Shown: piece after piece, positions 1 through 8,260 of the stretch
How positions within the stretch are numbered: the stretch's first letter is position 1
Layout of the letters: each line of letters starts with the position of its first letter
Origin: Treponema sp.
Lineage (GTDB): Bacteria; Spirochaetota; Spirochaetia; Treponematales; Breznakiellaceae
Direction: 5' to 3'
DNA: 36,327 nt
Assembly: GCA_031266875.1 (NCBI GenBank)
Contig: JAISAE010000033.1
Span: 1-36,327, forward strand
Made by a program: the position numbers and the translations under genes
Notes under the pieces: model-generated
Told to the model about the DNA's origin: nothing
The model's input: only the letters and a program-made list of their open reading frames with translations
Databases searched by the model: none

Positions 1-73
1 GGCGCTGGGGCGCTGGGGCGCTGGGGCGCTGGGGCGCTGGGGCGCTGGGGCGCTGGGGCGCTGGGGCGCTGGG
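1..73. repeat. 8-bp tandem repeat (CGCTGGGG), about 9 copies, cut by the window edge
   Basis: The first 73 bases are a perfect tandem repeat of CGCTGGGG, ending where the phase breaks at 74 (GGGC then AAGG). The left end is the window edge, so the copy number is a minimum. The unit is not a multiple of three, so it cannot maintain a reading frame as copies change, which argues for a noncoding microsatellite. One strand is G-rich, with GGGG runs every 8 bases, and could in principle form G-quadruplex structures. No gene was assigned to it. Confidence 0.95.
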
Positions 74-449
74 CAAGGTCTGCGTTGTTGTTGGCGCTTA
101 GGCGTCTGTCGTTCATAGCGGTATATTTATACCATAAAGCAAAAGCACATACAAGGGTCAAAACACCGCGTCAAGCAGGCTGGCAAGCCTCTGCATCTCT
201 GACACCACCTAGCGCCTCTGACACCCTTTCACCGACTGGTGAAAGCGCCTTTCACAGGACGGTTAAAACACTCTGCACCGAGCGATGAAAGCAGCCGGAA
301 TATGCAAGGACACATAGCAGGGCATGGGTGAACATACCTGCCTCTCCTACAAAACAGTAAACGCTGATGCCCTGTATGCATGGCGGGACTTCTTGCCATG
401 CACCCCATTTTCAAGCTAATTTGCTATATAAAAATAAGGACGATTCATC
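74..449. other. Intergenic region upstream of thrC
   Basis: No convincing gene is visible. The stretch holds a perfect 8-bp hairpin at 226-245 (CTTTCACC, loop GACT, GGTGAAAG) and two direct copies of CTCTGACACC at 197-206 and 216-225. A second inverted repeat (TGCATGGC / GCCATGCA) lies at 377-402, about 50 bases before thrC. An extended -10-like TGCTATATA lies at 422-430 but would place the transcription start on top of the ribosome-binding site, so no promoter is called. The open frame at 85-288 has no ribosome-binding site and no recognisable protein features. Confidence 0.5.
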
Positions 450-1781
450 ATGCAATTCAAATCTACCTTGCCATCTTCTTCACCCGGTTTTGCTATGCCC
501 CTGATCTCTTTCAAAGATGCGGTTCTCCAGTGTCTGCCGCCGGAAGGCGGGTTGTATGTCCCAAGCTCGGTGATGGACATGCGGCAGTTCTTTTTGTACA
601 TGGACGCCAACACAACATATCCAGAACTCGTTGAGACGCTTACACCAGCGCTTTTGCAGGGAGACCTTAATCCGGTTTCCGCGACACTGCTTGCCCAGAG
701 TGCCTTTAGCTTTGAGCCTGAACTCATGCAGCTCGACGAGCATTTCTCGCTCCTAAAGCTGTATAATGGGCCAACCGGCCTTTTTAAGGACTTTGGCACT
801 GGTTTTCTCGCGGCAGCTATGGAGGAATTCCTCAAGAACAACGGACAGAGCATGGTCCTGTCAGCGGTGCGGGATGACACAGGCGTGAGCATTGCTCGTG
901 CATTTGCCGGACGGCAGAACATCATCTGCTGTCTGCTCTACCCATCAGGCCCGATTCGTGGCCTTGATCTGTCTACGTTTGTGCCTAATGGCGGGAACAT
1001 CCTTCCCATTCAAATACGAGGCACCTTTGATGACTGCCAGCGGCTCATCACAGAGTGCATCTATGATACCTCTTTCGCCGAGCGTTACCACATCACCACA
1101 GCCAACGCCCGTAATCCGGGACGGCTTCTGCCGCAATCCTTCTATTATATTTACGCTTTTCTCAAGCTGAAAAAGCAGTTGCCGGGCGGCCTGATATTCA
1201 GCGTGCCTTCCGGTAACTTCGGAAACCTCATTGCGGGCCTGTACGCATGGAAGTTTGGGTTACCAGTGAGTGGTTTTGTCGCGGCCATGAACGCTAATAA
1301 CTCTGTTGGCGATTTTATCCAGGGCAAATCATTCAAACCCAAGCCGCCAATTGCCACGATTTCCCCGGGTCTGGATGTAGCCGTACCTTCGAACTATGAG
1401 CGACTATCCTCGTTCTACACGGAAGCGCCTGCGGTTATGCGAAACATGGTTTTTCCCGCATCCATTGACGACAAGACGACAGTTGACACTATTGGGCAGG
1501 TCTGGAAAAAGTACGGTGTCTTACTTGATCCTCATGCGGCGGTCGGCTTTGCCGCTGCTGAATGTCTGCTCGAAGCTCGCAACCTCTCAAGCAGTGATGT
1601 GCATATCGTGGTGCTTGCTACTGGCCATCCAGCAATAGAGGGTATCCTTATCAAGGAAATCACAGGTCAGACCATCAAGATGCCGGAACGCCTTATTGCC
1701 TTGCGAAAAAAAATCGATCCCATAGCGATCATCGATCCCCAGCTTGACGCCCTAGAAAGTGCTATAGCGAGCTGTGTTTAA
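450..1781 (+). CDS. thrC: Threonine synthase
   Basis: Pyridoxal-phosphate enzyme converting O-phosphohomoserine to threonine, the last step of threonine biosynthesis in the cytoplasm. The 443-residue length is normal for the longer threonine synthase class. The PLP-lysine motif is visible as GPTGLFKDFG with Lys at about residue 113. The cofactor phosphate-binding loop SGNFGN is near residue 253, and a DDTG segment sits where the family has its SGDTG motif. An AAGGA ribosome-binding site at 436-440 supports the ATG at 450. The gene is followed 35 bases later by comEC on the same strand, possibly co-transcribed. No homoserine kinase or dehydrogenase gene is nearby. Confidence 0.93.
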   Translation: MQFKSTLPSSSPGFAMPLISFKDAVLQCLPPEGGLYVPSSVMDMRQFFLYMDANTTYPELVETLTPALLQGDLNPVSATLLAQSAFSFEPELMQLDEHFSLLKLYNGPTGLFKDFGTGFLAAAMEEFLKNNGQSMVLSAVRDDTGVSIARAFAGRQNIICCLLYPSGPIRGLDLSTFVPNGGNILPIQIRGTFDDCQRLITECIYDTSFAERYHITTANARNPGRLLPQSFYYIYAFLKLKKQLPGGLIFSVPSGNFGNLIAGLYAWKFGLPVSGFVAAMNANNSVGDFIQGKSFKPKPPIATISPGLDVAVPSNYERLSSFYTEAPAVMRNMVFPASIDDKTTVDTIGQVWKKYGVLLDPHAAVGFAAAECLLEARNLSSSDVHIVVLATGHPAIEGILIKEITGQTIKMPERLIALRKKIDPIAIIDPQLDALESAIASCV

Positions 1782-1816
1782 CAAGCAATTCGCGTTATCA
1801 GTGCCTTATACCCTGT

Positions 1817-3286
1817 ATGAGATTGACGCTGGTTTTGTGCGCCGCATGTGGCGCCGCGCTTGCTTATTACAGTGGTATTACGTTTTTACTCGTGGCTTTC
1901 GGCTTTGTTGTTGTCAGCCTTATGCGGACGCTTGCCTATGCGCCTATACGACTTAGGTCACGCTACGGTTTTCGTGTAGCGAGGGTCTATGTTATTGCCT
2001 TTGCAATCGGCCTGAGCATAGGGCTTGCTGCTGCTAATGTTGCCAGGGGCGTAAAGCCCCGATTGGGTTTGTCCATAAGCAATAACATCGTGGGACTGCA
2101 AGGAATGCTCCGCGACGATCCCCGCGCTTTTATGCAGGGCGGCGGCATGGCCTCTGTCGCGCTCAAACGGGTGTCTGGCGCAGGCGGCCTAAGCGCGTCC
2201 GCGTCAGGAAGCGTTCAAGTGTTTTTTCCAGCAACAACGATTCCACGAGTGAAAGGCTTTGGTCGGGGTGCTGAGGTATATATCGAAGGCGCGTTTCAGC
2301 CAGCTAAAGATGAGGCACGGGAACAAACGTTTCGCGCATACGCTGTTCATGTTATACGCAATGCTCCGGCTCTGGAACGCCTGCGAACCAGCGTCCGTAT
2401 ATGGCTGACTGAACGGTTCAGTGGCTTTGAGTGGGGCGGCCTTGCCGCCGCCTTGCTTCTGGGCGTGAAGGATGAGCTTGCCACATCGCTCGCCGTTGCG
2501 TATCAGGACGCGGGCTGCTCTCACATACTGGCGCTGTCCGGTATGCACCTTGCCATAATCGCCGCGCTCATTGCCTTTGTTCTAAAACGGCCCTTGGGGA
2601 TACGGCCAGCCGCGCTTGCCTGCTCTGCGCTCATTCTCCTCTATGTATACCTTGTAGGCAACCTGCCGTCCCTGAATCGCGCCGCCATCATGTATCTGCT
2701 GGGAACGCTTATGCTCCTTGCCACCCTGCCTAAACAGGGCGCGTCGCTCTTGGGCATGAGTTTTCTGATACAGCTCATACTCCAGCCGGAGGCTGCTCAT
2801 ACCCTGTCTTTCATCTTGTCCTATCTGGCTCTGGCCGGCATTTTCTTCATTAGTGAACTCATCTATGCGCTTATTCGTGGCTTGCTTCCCGACTTTGTAG
2901 CAAAGCCGCTTGCCGCCTCACTTGGCGCGTTTATAGCAACCGCCGCTGTAGTGGCCGCCTGTTTCGGCGTTCTGCGCCCTATCGGTGTCATTGCGGGTCT
3001 TGTCCTAGTCCCACTCACTACGGCATTCATGCTCGCGGCTATACTTTTCCTCGCGGTGAGCAATGTCGCGCCTCTCTTATCCCTGCTCTACAACGCACTC
3101 GTTGCGCTTTCGACCCTTGCAGCCCGCGCCCCGGCCCTGCCTGCCACGCCTCTTCCGGTTCTGCTCGTATCCACGCTCCTTGTTGCGCTTTGTGTCTTTT
3201 TATACTACCGGCAGCTCAATACCCTTATGACGACAATACGGCATATACAGGAGAGCGGGCTTACTCCCCAAAGGAGAGCAGACTAG
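1817..3286 (+). CDS. comEC: ComEC/Rec2-family DNA-uptake channel protein, short form
   Basis: Polytopic inner-membrane protein of the ComEC/Rec2 family, which forms the channel for single-stranded DNA during natural transformation. The N-terminal third resembles the soluble DUF4131-type domain. It is followed by the competence-domain signature HILALSGMHLAII near residue 235 and many hydrophobic helices to the C terminus. At 489 residues it ends after the membrane domain and lacks the C-terminal metallo-beta-lactamase-like nuclease domain that many longer (700-800 residue) homologues carry. No clear ribosome-binding site precedes the ATG at 1817, so the start is uncertain. The last 4 bases overlap the convergent rsmA stop. 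Whether the organism is competent cannot be judged here. Confidence 0.88.
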   Translation: MRLTLVLCAACGAALAYYSGITFLLVAFGFVVVSLMRTLAYAPIRLRSRYGFRVARVYVIAFAIGLSIGLAAANVARGVKPRLGLSISNNIVGLQGMLRDDPRAFMQGGGMASVALKRVSGAGGLSASASGSVQVFFPATTIPRVKGFGRGAEVYIEGAFQPAKDEAREQTFRAYAVHVIRNAPALERLRTSVRIWLTERFSGFEWGGLAAALLLGVKDELATSLAVAYQDAGCSHILALSGMHLAIIAALIAFVLKRPLGIRPAALACSALILLYVYLVGNLPSLNRAAIMYLLGTLMLLATLPKQGASLLGMSFLIQLILQPEAAHTLSFILSYLALAGIFFISELIYALIRGLLPDFVAKPLAASLGAFIATAAVVAACFGVLRPIGVIAGLVLVPLTTAFMLAAILFLAVSNVAPLLSLLYNALVALSTLAARAPALPATPLPVLLVSTLLVALCVFLYYRQLNTLMTTIRHIQESGLTPQRRAD

Positions 3287-4146
3287 ACCACACATCGGTC
3301 GTGCATTGCGTCTGTCAGCCATATTGCCAGTGCCGTAAAATCATCCGGCGCTAGGTTCTCGGCACGCGCACCAGCGTCTATGTTGCAGTGAACAAGGGCT
3401 GCATCCGTAAGACGCGCCACGTCGCTGGTGTGTTGCGCCATGAAATCGCGTAGGTTGTGCTTGACAGTTTTCCGGCGCGATGAAAATAAGGCGCGTATCA
3501 GCGGGTAAAACAGCGCGGGGCAGCGGGGGCGGTCAGGCCGGAGGTCGAGACGAACAGCCTGTGAATCAACATGAGGCGCGGGATAAAAACACGCGCCTTT
3601 AAGTATCATGAGCGGCGTTACAGTATAGGCAGAGGCGCAGAGTACCGAAAACGACGAGTAATCCTTTGTGTGAGGACGGGCGCTCATACGCTGGGCAACT
3701 TCACGCTGTATGGTTATCACCATGCGCTTAAAAAAGCGTCCCTGTTCAATGAAGCCGGCGATGAGGTGTGCGCCTATGTTATAAGGAAGGTTGCCGAGCA
3801 GGTATGGCGCGGCGTCTGTATCACGCCACGTGGCAAGTACATCGCCTTCAATAAGCGTGAGGCGCTCACCAAAAAGGCCGCGCAGTATGCGGCAGAAACC
3901 CGCGTCAATCTCAAACGCGGTAACATGTGCGCCGCGCTCAAGAAGCGGGGCTGTCATAGCGCCAAGACCAGGACCAATCTCCCAGACCGCATCGCCCCAC
4001 TCAAACCCAAGTGCGTCAAGCAGGCGCGTGCGGATTTCCCTCCTGATTAAAAAATTCTGTCCAAACTGCTTACGCGCCCCTAAACCCTCCGCGTCAAGAA
4101 AAGCGCGAAGCGCGCTTGGGGAGTCATAGTTTATTGATTCACGCAC
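3283..4146 (-). CDS. rsmA: 16S rRNA (adenine(1518)-N6/adenine(1519)-N6)-dimethyltransferase
   Basis: RsmA (KsgA) dimethylates two adjacent adenines in the 3' terminal helix of 16S rRNA during late 30S assembly, using S-adenosylmethionine. The SAM-binding motif EIGPGLG is at residues 56-62, the acidic residue after strand 2 at Glu79, and the catalytic NLPY motif at 119-122. The N-terminal KQFGQNFL segment is characteristic of the family. Length (287 residues) is typical. The start is a GTG at 4146; upstream ATGs are out of frame or stopped. It lies 29 bases downstream of the LysM/M23 gene on the same strand and its stop overlaps comEC by 4 bases. Confidence 0.94.
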   Translation of the reverse strand: MRESINYDSPSALRAFLDAEGLGARKQFGQNFLIRREIRTRLLDALGFEWGDAVWEIGPGLGAMTAPLLERGAHVTAFEIDAGFCRILRGLFGERLTLIEGDVLATWRDTDAAPYLLGNLPYNIGAHLIAGFIEQGRFFKRMVITIQREVAQRMSARPHTKDYSSFSVLCASAYTVTPLMILKGACFYPAPHVDSQAVRLDLRPDRPRCPALFYPLIRALFSSRRKTVKHNLRDFMAQHTSDVARLTDAALVHCNIDAGARAENLAPDDFTALAIWLTDAMHDRCVV

Positions 4147-4175
4147 TGATCAATTCATTCAGGCAGGATAGCAGC

Positions 4176-4943
4176 CTAGGCTCGTGGAGCTTTGGCCGGA
4201 TCAATCGGATTGTTACGCAGGAAAACCATGAGAGAAAGTTGTGGCTTTCCACTTGTCGCGTCTATACCCAGTCGCCCAAGTTCTGTTCCGGGTCGTACTG
4301 TATCGCCATTTTTCACCGACAAACTCTCGCAACCGCTATATACGTAAGAATATCCCCCTGCTGTTTTAACAACCACGACTCGCCCAAATCCACGGTAGGG
4401 TCCTGCTGATATGACGGTTCCTGTGGTAACGCTTTTCACTGCTTCGGACTGTTCCCCTACCAAGATCACTCCACCCAAGTTCCCACTTCGGTATACCACC
4501 TCTTTCGCCGCTATAGGCCAGAGGTATGCGCTGGATACTGCCGCGCCTTCGCGTGGAATGACGCTGGATATTATCGTGCCTTCACGAGGAATACGGAGTA
4601 TGTCGCCTATTTTTAGTACATACGTTTCTGACAGATTATTTATGCTCGTCAGTGTTTTAACATCGATCCCGTACTGGCGGGCAATGCCGTAGAGTGTTTC
4701 ACCGCGAACTACGCGATGCTCAATGCTTGCAACACTTGGTATGACTAGTCGCTTGCCGACTTGAAGCCGCTGTGGGTCAGTGATGTTGTTCACGCTCATC
4801 AGGTTATTGGCATCAACCCCATAGGTGCGGGCTATTGATGTGATTGTTTCGCCCTGCCTGACCACATGGGTCTGATTTTGCCCAAAGCAAACAGGGATTA
4901 ACACGAAAAGAAAAAGGTATAGAAGACCATATCGCACATTCAT
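4176..4943 (-). CDS. Secreted LysM protein with degenerate M23 (LytM-like) domain
   Basis: The chosen ATG at 4943 begins a clear signal peptide (MNVRYGLLYLFLFVLIPVCFG); the longer open frame would start at a TTG with no signal. Two LysM peptidoglycan-binding repeats follow, each beginning HVVRQGET or HRVVRGET, then a C-terminal LytM/M23-like domain. The metal ligands of active M23 endopeptidases (an H-x3-D pair and HxH) are absent: the region where HxH is expected reads QLSLMVF, and YSGC replaces the usual YAHL. The protein is therefore probably a non-catalytic envelope protein of the NlpD/EnvC type, acting as a binder or amidase activator. That role is inference from the family. It is upstream of rsmA on the same strand. 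Confidence 0.82.
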   Translation of the reverse strand: MNVRYGLLYLFLFVLIPVCFGQNQTHVVRQGETITSIARTYGVDANNLMSVNNITDPQRLQVGKRLVIPSVASIEHRVVRGETLYGIARQYGIDVKTLTSINNLSETYVLKIGDILRIPREGTIISSVIPREGAAVSSAYLWPIAAKEVVYRSGNLGGVILVGEQSEAVKSVTTGTVISAGPYRGFGRVVVVKTAGGYSYVYSGCESLSVKNGDTVRPGTELGRLGIDATSGKPQLSLMVFLRNNPIDPAKAPRA

Positions 4944-5067
4944 ACTTTGTTTAGTATCGGAAATGGGTTTAAGGAAATTTAAACACGTCAGCAACTCTTT
5001 CAAATCCAAAGCTTCTAAAGAGTCTTGGCTGATAAACAAAGATTAGGAAGCATGTTAGTATGCGTTT

Positions 5068-6264
5068 ATGGCCATTGAGATCGAAGTTAAGGCGTGGGTT
5101 GACACGCCTGAATCACTGAAGCAGCGTATTGACACTATTGCCCACTTTACCGGCGTATTTGACAAGACGGACGCCTACTGGTATCCCACATCTGCAGGAT
5201 CACCTAGCTCCAGCAGGTCGGGGTTGCCTAGCTCCCGTAAGTTGGGATCACTTAGCTCCAGACATGCGGGATCAGCTATCTCTAGCAGGTCGGGATCACT
5301 TAGCTCCCGTGAGTCGGGATCACCCAGCTCCACACATGCGGGATCAGCTAGCTCCCGCAGGTCGGAATTGTCTAGCTCACAATCTGTGAGATCACTTAGC
5401 TCCAGATCTACAGGATTGCCTATCTCCCGTAGGTCGGGATCAGCTAGCTCCCGCAGGTCTGGATCACCCAGCTCCCGTAGGTCAGGATCACTTAGCTCCC
5501 GTGAGTCGGGATCACCCAGCTCCACACATGCGGGATCAGCTAGCTCCCGCAGGTCGGGATTGTCTAGCTCACAATCTGTGAGATCACTTAGCTCCAGACC
5601 TACAGGATTGCCTATCTCCCGCAGGTCGGGATCAGCTAGCTCCCGTGAGTCTGGATTACCTAGCTCCCGCAGGTCGGGATCACTTAGCTCCACACATGCG
5701 GGATCACTTAACTCCCGCAAATCAGGATCAGCTAGTTCCACACTTGCGGGAGCAGATAACCCTACACCTGCGGGGTTAATTATCCCTATATCAGGTATGG
5801 CAGTAACGGTTCCGGCGTCAGGTGTGCGGGTGCGGAAGGAGGTAGTTGGGGATGGACGTGGTGATATAGAGAATGGTGTTCAAACTACACGAATCACTTA
5901 TAAGACAAAAGAAGTACGGGATAATATTGAGATTAACCATGAGCGAGAGTTCACTGTATCGGATGGCGCTGTGTTTGAGGAACTACTTACGGCGCTGGGG
6001 CTTATTCCCATAAAACATAAACGCAAGACTGGCTGGGCATGGGTATATGACAACGACGCGCTTACCACTGAGGATGGCATCACAGTAGAACTTGCCCTGC
6101 TTGAGCAACTTGGTTACTTTATCGAACTGGAGATACTGGCGAATAACGATGCGCCAGATACAGTAGCGGCGGCGAGGGAAAGACTCCTCAGCCTGCTTGA
6201 TCTGCTGGGCATAGCCCGCAATCGTATTGAGAGCCGTTACTACACGGAGTTGCTGGGGCAATAG
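5068..6264 (+). CDS. CYTH-domain protein (CyaB-like adenylate cyclase/triphosphatase family) with a large Ser/Arg/Gly repeat insertion
   Basis: The N terminus (MAIEIEVKAWV) carries the ExExK motif that defines the CYTH fold. The rest of the domain resumes at about residue 250 with GVRVRKE, a TYKTKE strand, the HERE segment, VELALLEQLGYFIELE and a C-terminal helical region. CYTH proteins bind triphosphates in a beta tunnel and include class IV adenylate cyclases and thiamine-triphosphatases; which activity applies is not visible. Residues 42-241 are an 8-residue repeat array placed in the loop between the early strand and the RVR strand. Both flanking halves look intact. Without the insert the protein would be about 198 residues, a usual family size. 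The ribosome-binding site is weak (AGGAAG at 5046-5051). oppD-like ATPase starts 1 base after the stop. Confidence 0.85.
   Translation: MAIEIEVKAWVDTPESLKQRIDTIAHFTGVFDKTDAYWYPTSAGSPSSSRSGLPSSRKLGSLSSRHAGSAISSRSGSLSSRESGSPSSTHAGSASSRRSELSSSQSVRSLSSRSTGLPISRRSGSASSRRSGSPSSRRSGSLSSRESGSPSSTHAGSASSRRSGLSSSQSVRSLSSRPTGLPISRRSGSASSRESGLPSSRRSGSLSSTHAGSLNSRKSGSASSTLAGADNPTPAGLIIPISGMAVTVPASGVRVRKEVVGDGRGDIENGVQTTRITYKTKEVRDNIEINHEREFTVSDGAVFEELLTALGLIPIKHKRKTGWAWVYDNDALTTEDGITVELALLEQLGYFIELEILANNDAPDTVAAARERLLSLLDLLGIARNRIESRYYTELLGQ
5191..5790 (+). repeat. In-frame 24-bp tandem repeat array within the CYTH gene
   Basis: About 25 units of 24 bp encode 8-residue units of the kind SGSPSSRR, SGSLSSRE and AGSASSRR. 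The first 23 are clear and the last two (AGADNPTP, then AGLIIPI) are degenerate. Variable positions are largely limited to the residues around the second half of the unit. A higher-order duplication is visible: the block starting at 5299 recurs at 5491, exactly 192 bp (8 units) later, with the same order of unit variants over about seven units. The period keeps the frame open on the coding strand and also leaves a long open frame on the opposite strand (5175-5741). Confidence 0.96.
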
Positions 6265-6265
6265 C

Positions 6266-7276
6266 ATGGCAATGAACTTTTTGTTACAGGTTGGGCGGCT
6301 GTCGATTGGCGTTAGCGATAGACATCAGATGTCTGGCGCCAACAAGCCGCTCCTCGCTGTTGATGATATTAGCTTCACGATACGTGCTGGTGAAATTGTT
6401 GGCATTGTGGGTGAATCTGGCTGTGGCAAGACCCTCACCGCGCTCTCCATACCCGCACTCTTGCCGGAAGGCGTTAGCCGTGTAAGCGGCTCCATCGTGT
6501 TCGACGGCGTTGACTTAGGCGCATTGTCGCTCCGTGAATTGACAACGCGACGCGGCAAAGATATATCCATGATCTTTCAAGAACCAATGAGTTCACTGAA
6601 CCCCCTGCTCAGAGTAGGACGGCAAATCGCGGAGAGCCTTGAACTGCACGGCGATACTGAGCGCACTTACGTCAGGCAAAAAATACTGGACATTATGCGG
6701 CAGGTGGAACTGCCTGACCCCGTGAAGATTGCCACCATGTACCCGCACCAGCTTTCTGGCGGTATGCGCCAGCGAGTGATGATTGCGCTCGCCATTGTAT
6801 GCGGCCCACGCTTGCTCATCGCCGATGAACCCACCACCGCGCTTGATGTTACCATTCAGGCGCAGATACTACGGCTTCTGCGGCGCATAAACCGTGAGCT
6901 TGGTGTAGCGATCCTCTTTATCTCCCACGACCTCGCCCTATTGAGCCACATCTGCGACCGTATGCTGGTCATGTACGCAGGCAAAATTGTGGAGGAAGGC
7001 ACGGCCAGCGACCTTTTCACCGTGCCTGTCCATGAATACACGCAAGGACTCATCGGTTCAATTCCTGATCGCAGTCGTAAAGGCATGGCGCTGGTAAACA
7101 TTCCGGGTAAGGTTCCGTCCCTTGAGGAACTAGGCGGCATACGCGATGGCTGCCCCTTTGCTCCCCGCTGTTACTCTGCCCTGGAAACCTGTTTAACCCA
7201 TTTCCCCAAAGCAACAACACTCAATGCCCAGCATCGCGTTCACTGTGTTCACGCTGATAGAGCGCGTTATGGCTGA
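6266..7276 (+). CDS. Oligopeptide/dipeptide ABC transporter ATP-binding protein, OppD/DppD type
   Basis: Cytoplasmic ATPase subunit of a peptide (or nickel) import transporter. Visible motifs are Walker A GESGCGKT, Q-loop FQEPMSSLNP, signature LSGGMRQRV, Walker B LLIADEPTTALD and the H-loop SHD. The C-terminal oligo/dipeptide extension contains CPFAPRCYSALETC. The ATG at 6266 immediately follows the CYTH stop; the open frame extends further upstream into CYTH but without a better start. It overlaps the next ATPase gene by 8 bases, so the two are translationally coupled and probably form a heterodimer. No permease or substrate-binding protein gene is present next to them. The transported substrate cannot be stated. 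Confidence 0.92.
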   Translation: MAMNFLLQVGRLSIGVSDRHQMSGANKPLLAVDDISFTIRAGEIVGIVGESGCGKTLTALSIPALLPEGVSRVSGSIVFDGVDLGALSLRELTTRRGKDISMIFQEPMSSLNPLLRVGRQIAESLELHGDTERTYVRQKILDIMRQVELPDPVKIATMYPHQLSGGMRQRVMIALAIVCGPRLLIADEPTTALDVTIQAQILRLLRRINRELGVAILFISHDLALLSHICDRMLVMYAGKIVEEGTASDLFTVPVHEYTQGLIGSIPDRSRKGMALVNIPGKVPSLEELGGIRDGCPFAPRCYSALETCLTHFPKATTLNAQHRVHCVHADRARYG

Positions 7277-8243
7277 TATACCACTGTTGCGTATTGAAAA
7301 TGTTTCTAACGCTTACACAAGCCGTGCCTATGGCCTCTTTGGTAGGAAAGAGGTGAAGCCCGTGCTTGACGGCATTAACCTTGAACTGGGTTCCGGTGAA
7401 CTCTTTGGGCTAGTGGGTGAATCTGGCTGCGGTAAAACTACGCTGGGGCGAAGCATACTGGGACTTATCGACTATCAAGGTCTTATTACTATTGATGGTA
7501 TACCGCAACGGAACAGCTTTGACCGTTTGAACCGGCGTGGGCGGCTCACTCTGGCGAGGAAGGTTCAGGCGGTGTTTCAAGACCCGTCGGCGTCGCTCAA
7601 TCCGATTAAGCGAGTGGGTGAAATCCTTGAGGAGCCACTTAAGATACACCGGCTTGGCGATAAGTGGGAACGCGACCGCCGCGTTGACGACACGCTTAAC
7701 CTTGTGGGGCTTGACCCCTCGTACAAGGCGCGTGTGCCGCGTGAGCTGTCTGGTGGACAGCGCCAGCGGGTCTGTATTGCCTCGGCGCTGATGCTGTCGC
7801 CCAAGCTCATCATCGCCGATGAAGCCATCAGCGCCCTTGATGTATCGGTTGGGGCGCAGATACTCAATCTCTTTCAGGACCTGCATCACCGGCTCGGCCT
7901 CGCACTCTTCTTTATTTCCCACAACCTGAACGTTGTCTATTACCTCTGCGACCGTATTGCCGTGATGTATCATGGCCAAATCGTGGAACTCGGCGTAGCT
8001 GACGCCGTGTATAACGAGCCGGTACATCCATACACTCGCGCTCTGCTTGCCGCCGCCACCGACATTCTAGGCAAAGACAACGCCGACATTGTCTCTGACA
8101 CTACGCCTGCCCTGTTCTGTCGCTACGCCTCGCGCTGTCCATCGCTTTGTCCCGCCTGCTCCACTGTCCGTAATGAGCTGGTAAACATTGCCCCACCTGA
8201 CGCGCCGCCACATTTCACCCGTTGCTCGCGCCTTGGCGTTTAA
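7269..8243 (+). CDS. Oligopeptide/dipeptide ABC transporter ATP-binding protein, OppF/DppF type
   Basis: Second ATPase of the peptide transporter, pairing with the gene just upstream. Walker A is GESGCGKT, signature LSGGQRQRV, Walker B LIIADEAISALDVSV and H-loop SHNLNVV. The C terminus has the Cys-containing oligopeptide-type extension (CRYASRCPSLCPAC). The Walker B DEAISALD is typical of the OppF branch. The start is set at the ATG at 7269, inside the end of oppD-like; the open frame begins earlier at 7224 but lacks support. The gene ends 17 bases before the convergent AT-rich zincin gene. Confidence 0.92.
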   Translation: MADIPLLRIENVSNAYTSRAYGLFGRKEVKPVLDGINLELGSGELFGLVGESGCGKTTLGRSILGLIDYQGLITIDGIPQRNSFDRLNRRGRLTLARKVQAVFQDPSASLNPIKRVGEILEEPLKIHRLGDKWERDRRVDDTLNLVGLDPSYKARVPRELSGGQRQRVCIASALMLSPKLIIADEAISALDVSVGAQILNLFQDLHHRLGLALFFISHNLNVVYYLCDRIAVMYHGQIVELGVADAVYNEPVHPYTRALLAAATDILGKDNADIVSDTTPALFCRYASRCPSLCPACSTVRNELVNIAPPDAPPHFTRCSRLGV

Positions 8244-8260
8244 CGAACCGGACAGCAGCT

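Noticed and set aside
85-288. Plus-strand open frame upstream of thrC
   Set aside because: No ribosome-binding site, no recognisable domain, and it overlaps repeats and a hairpin; probably noncoding.
3571-4050. Plus-strand open frames opposite rsmA
   Set aside because: Shadows of rsmA, which has all family motifs on the minus strand.
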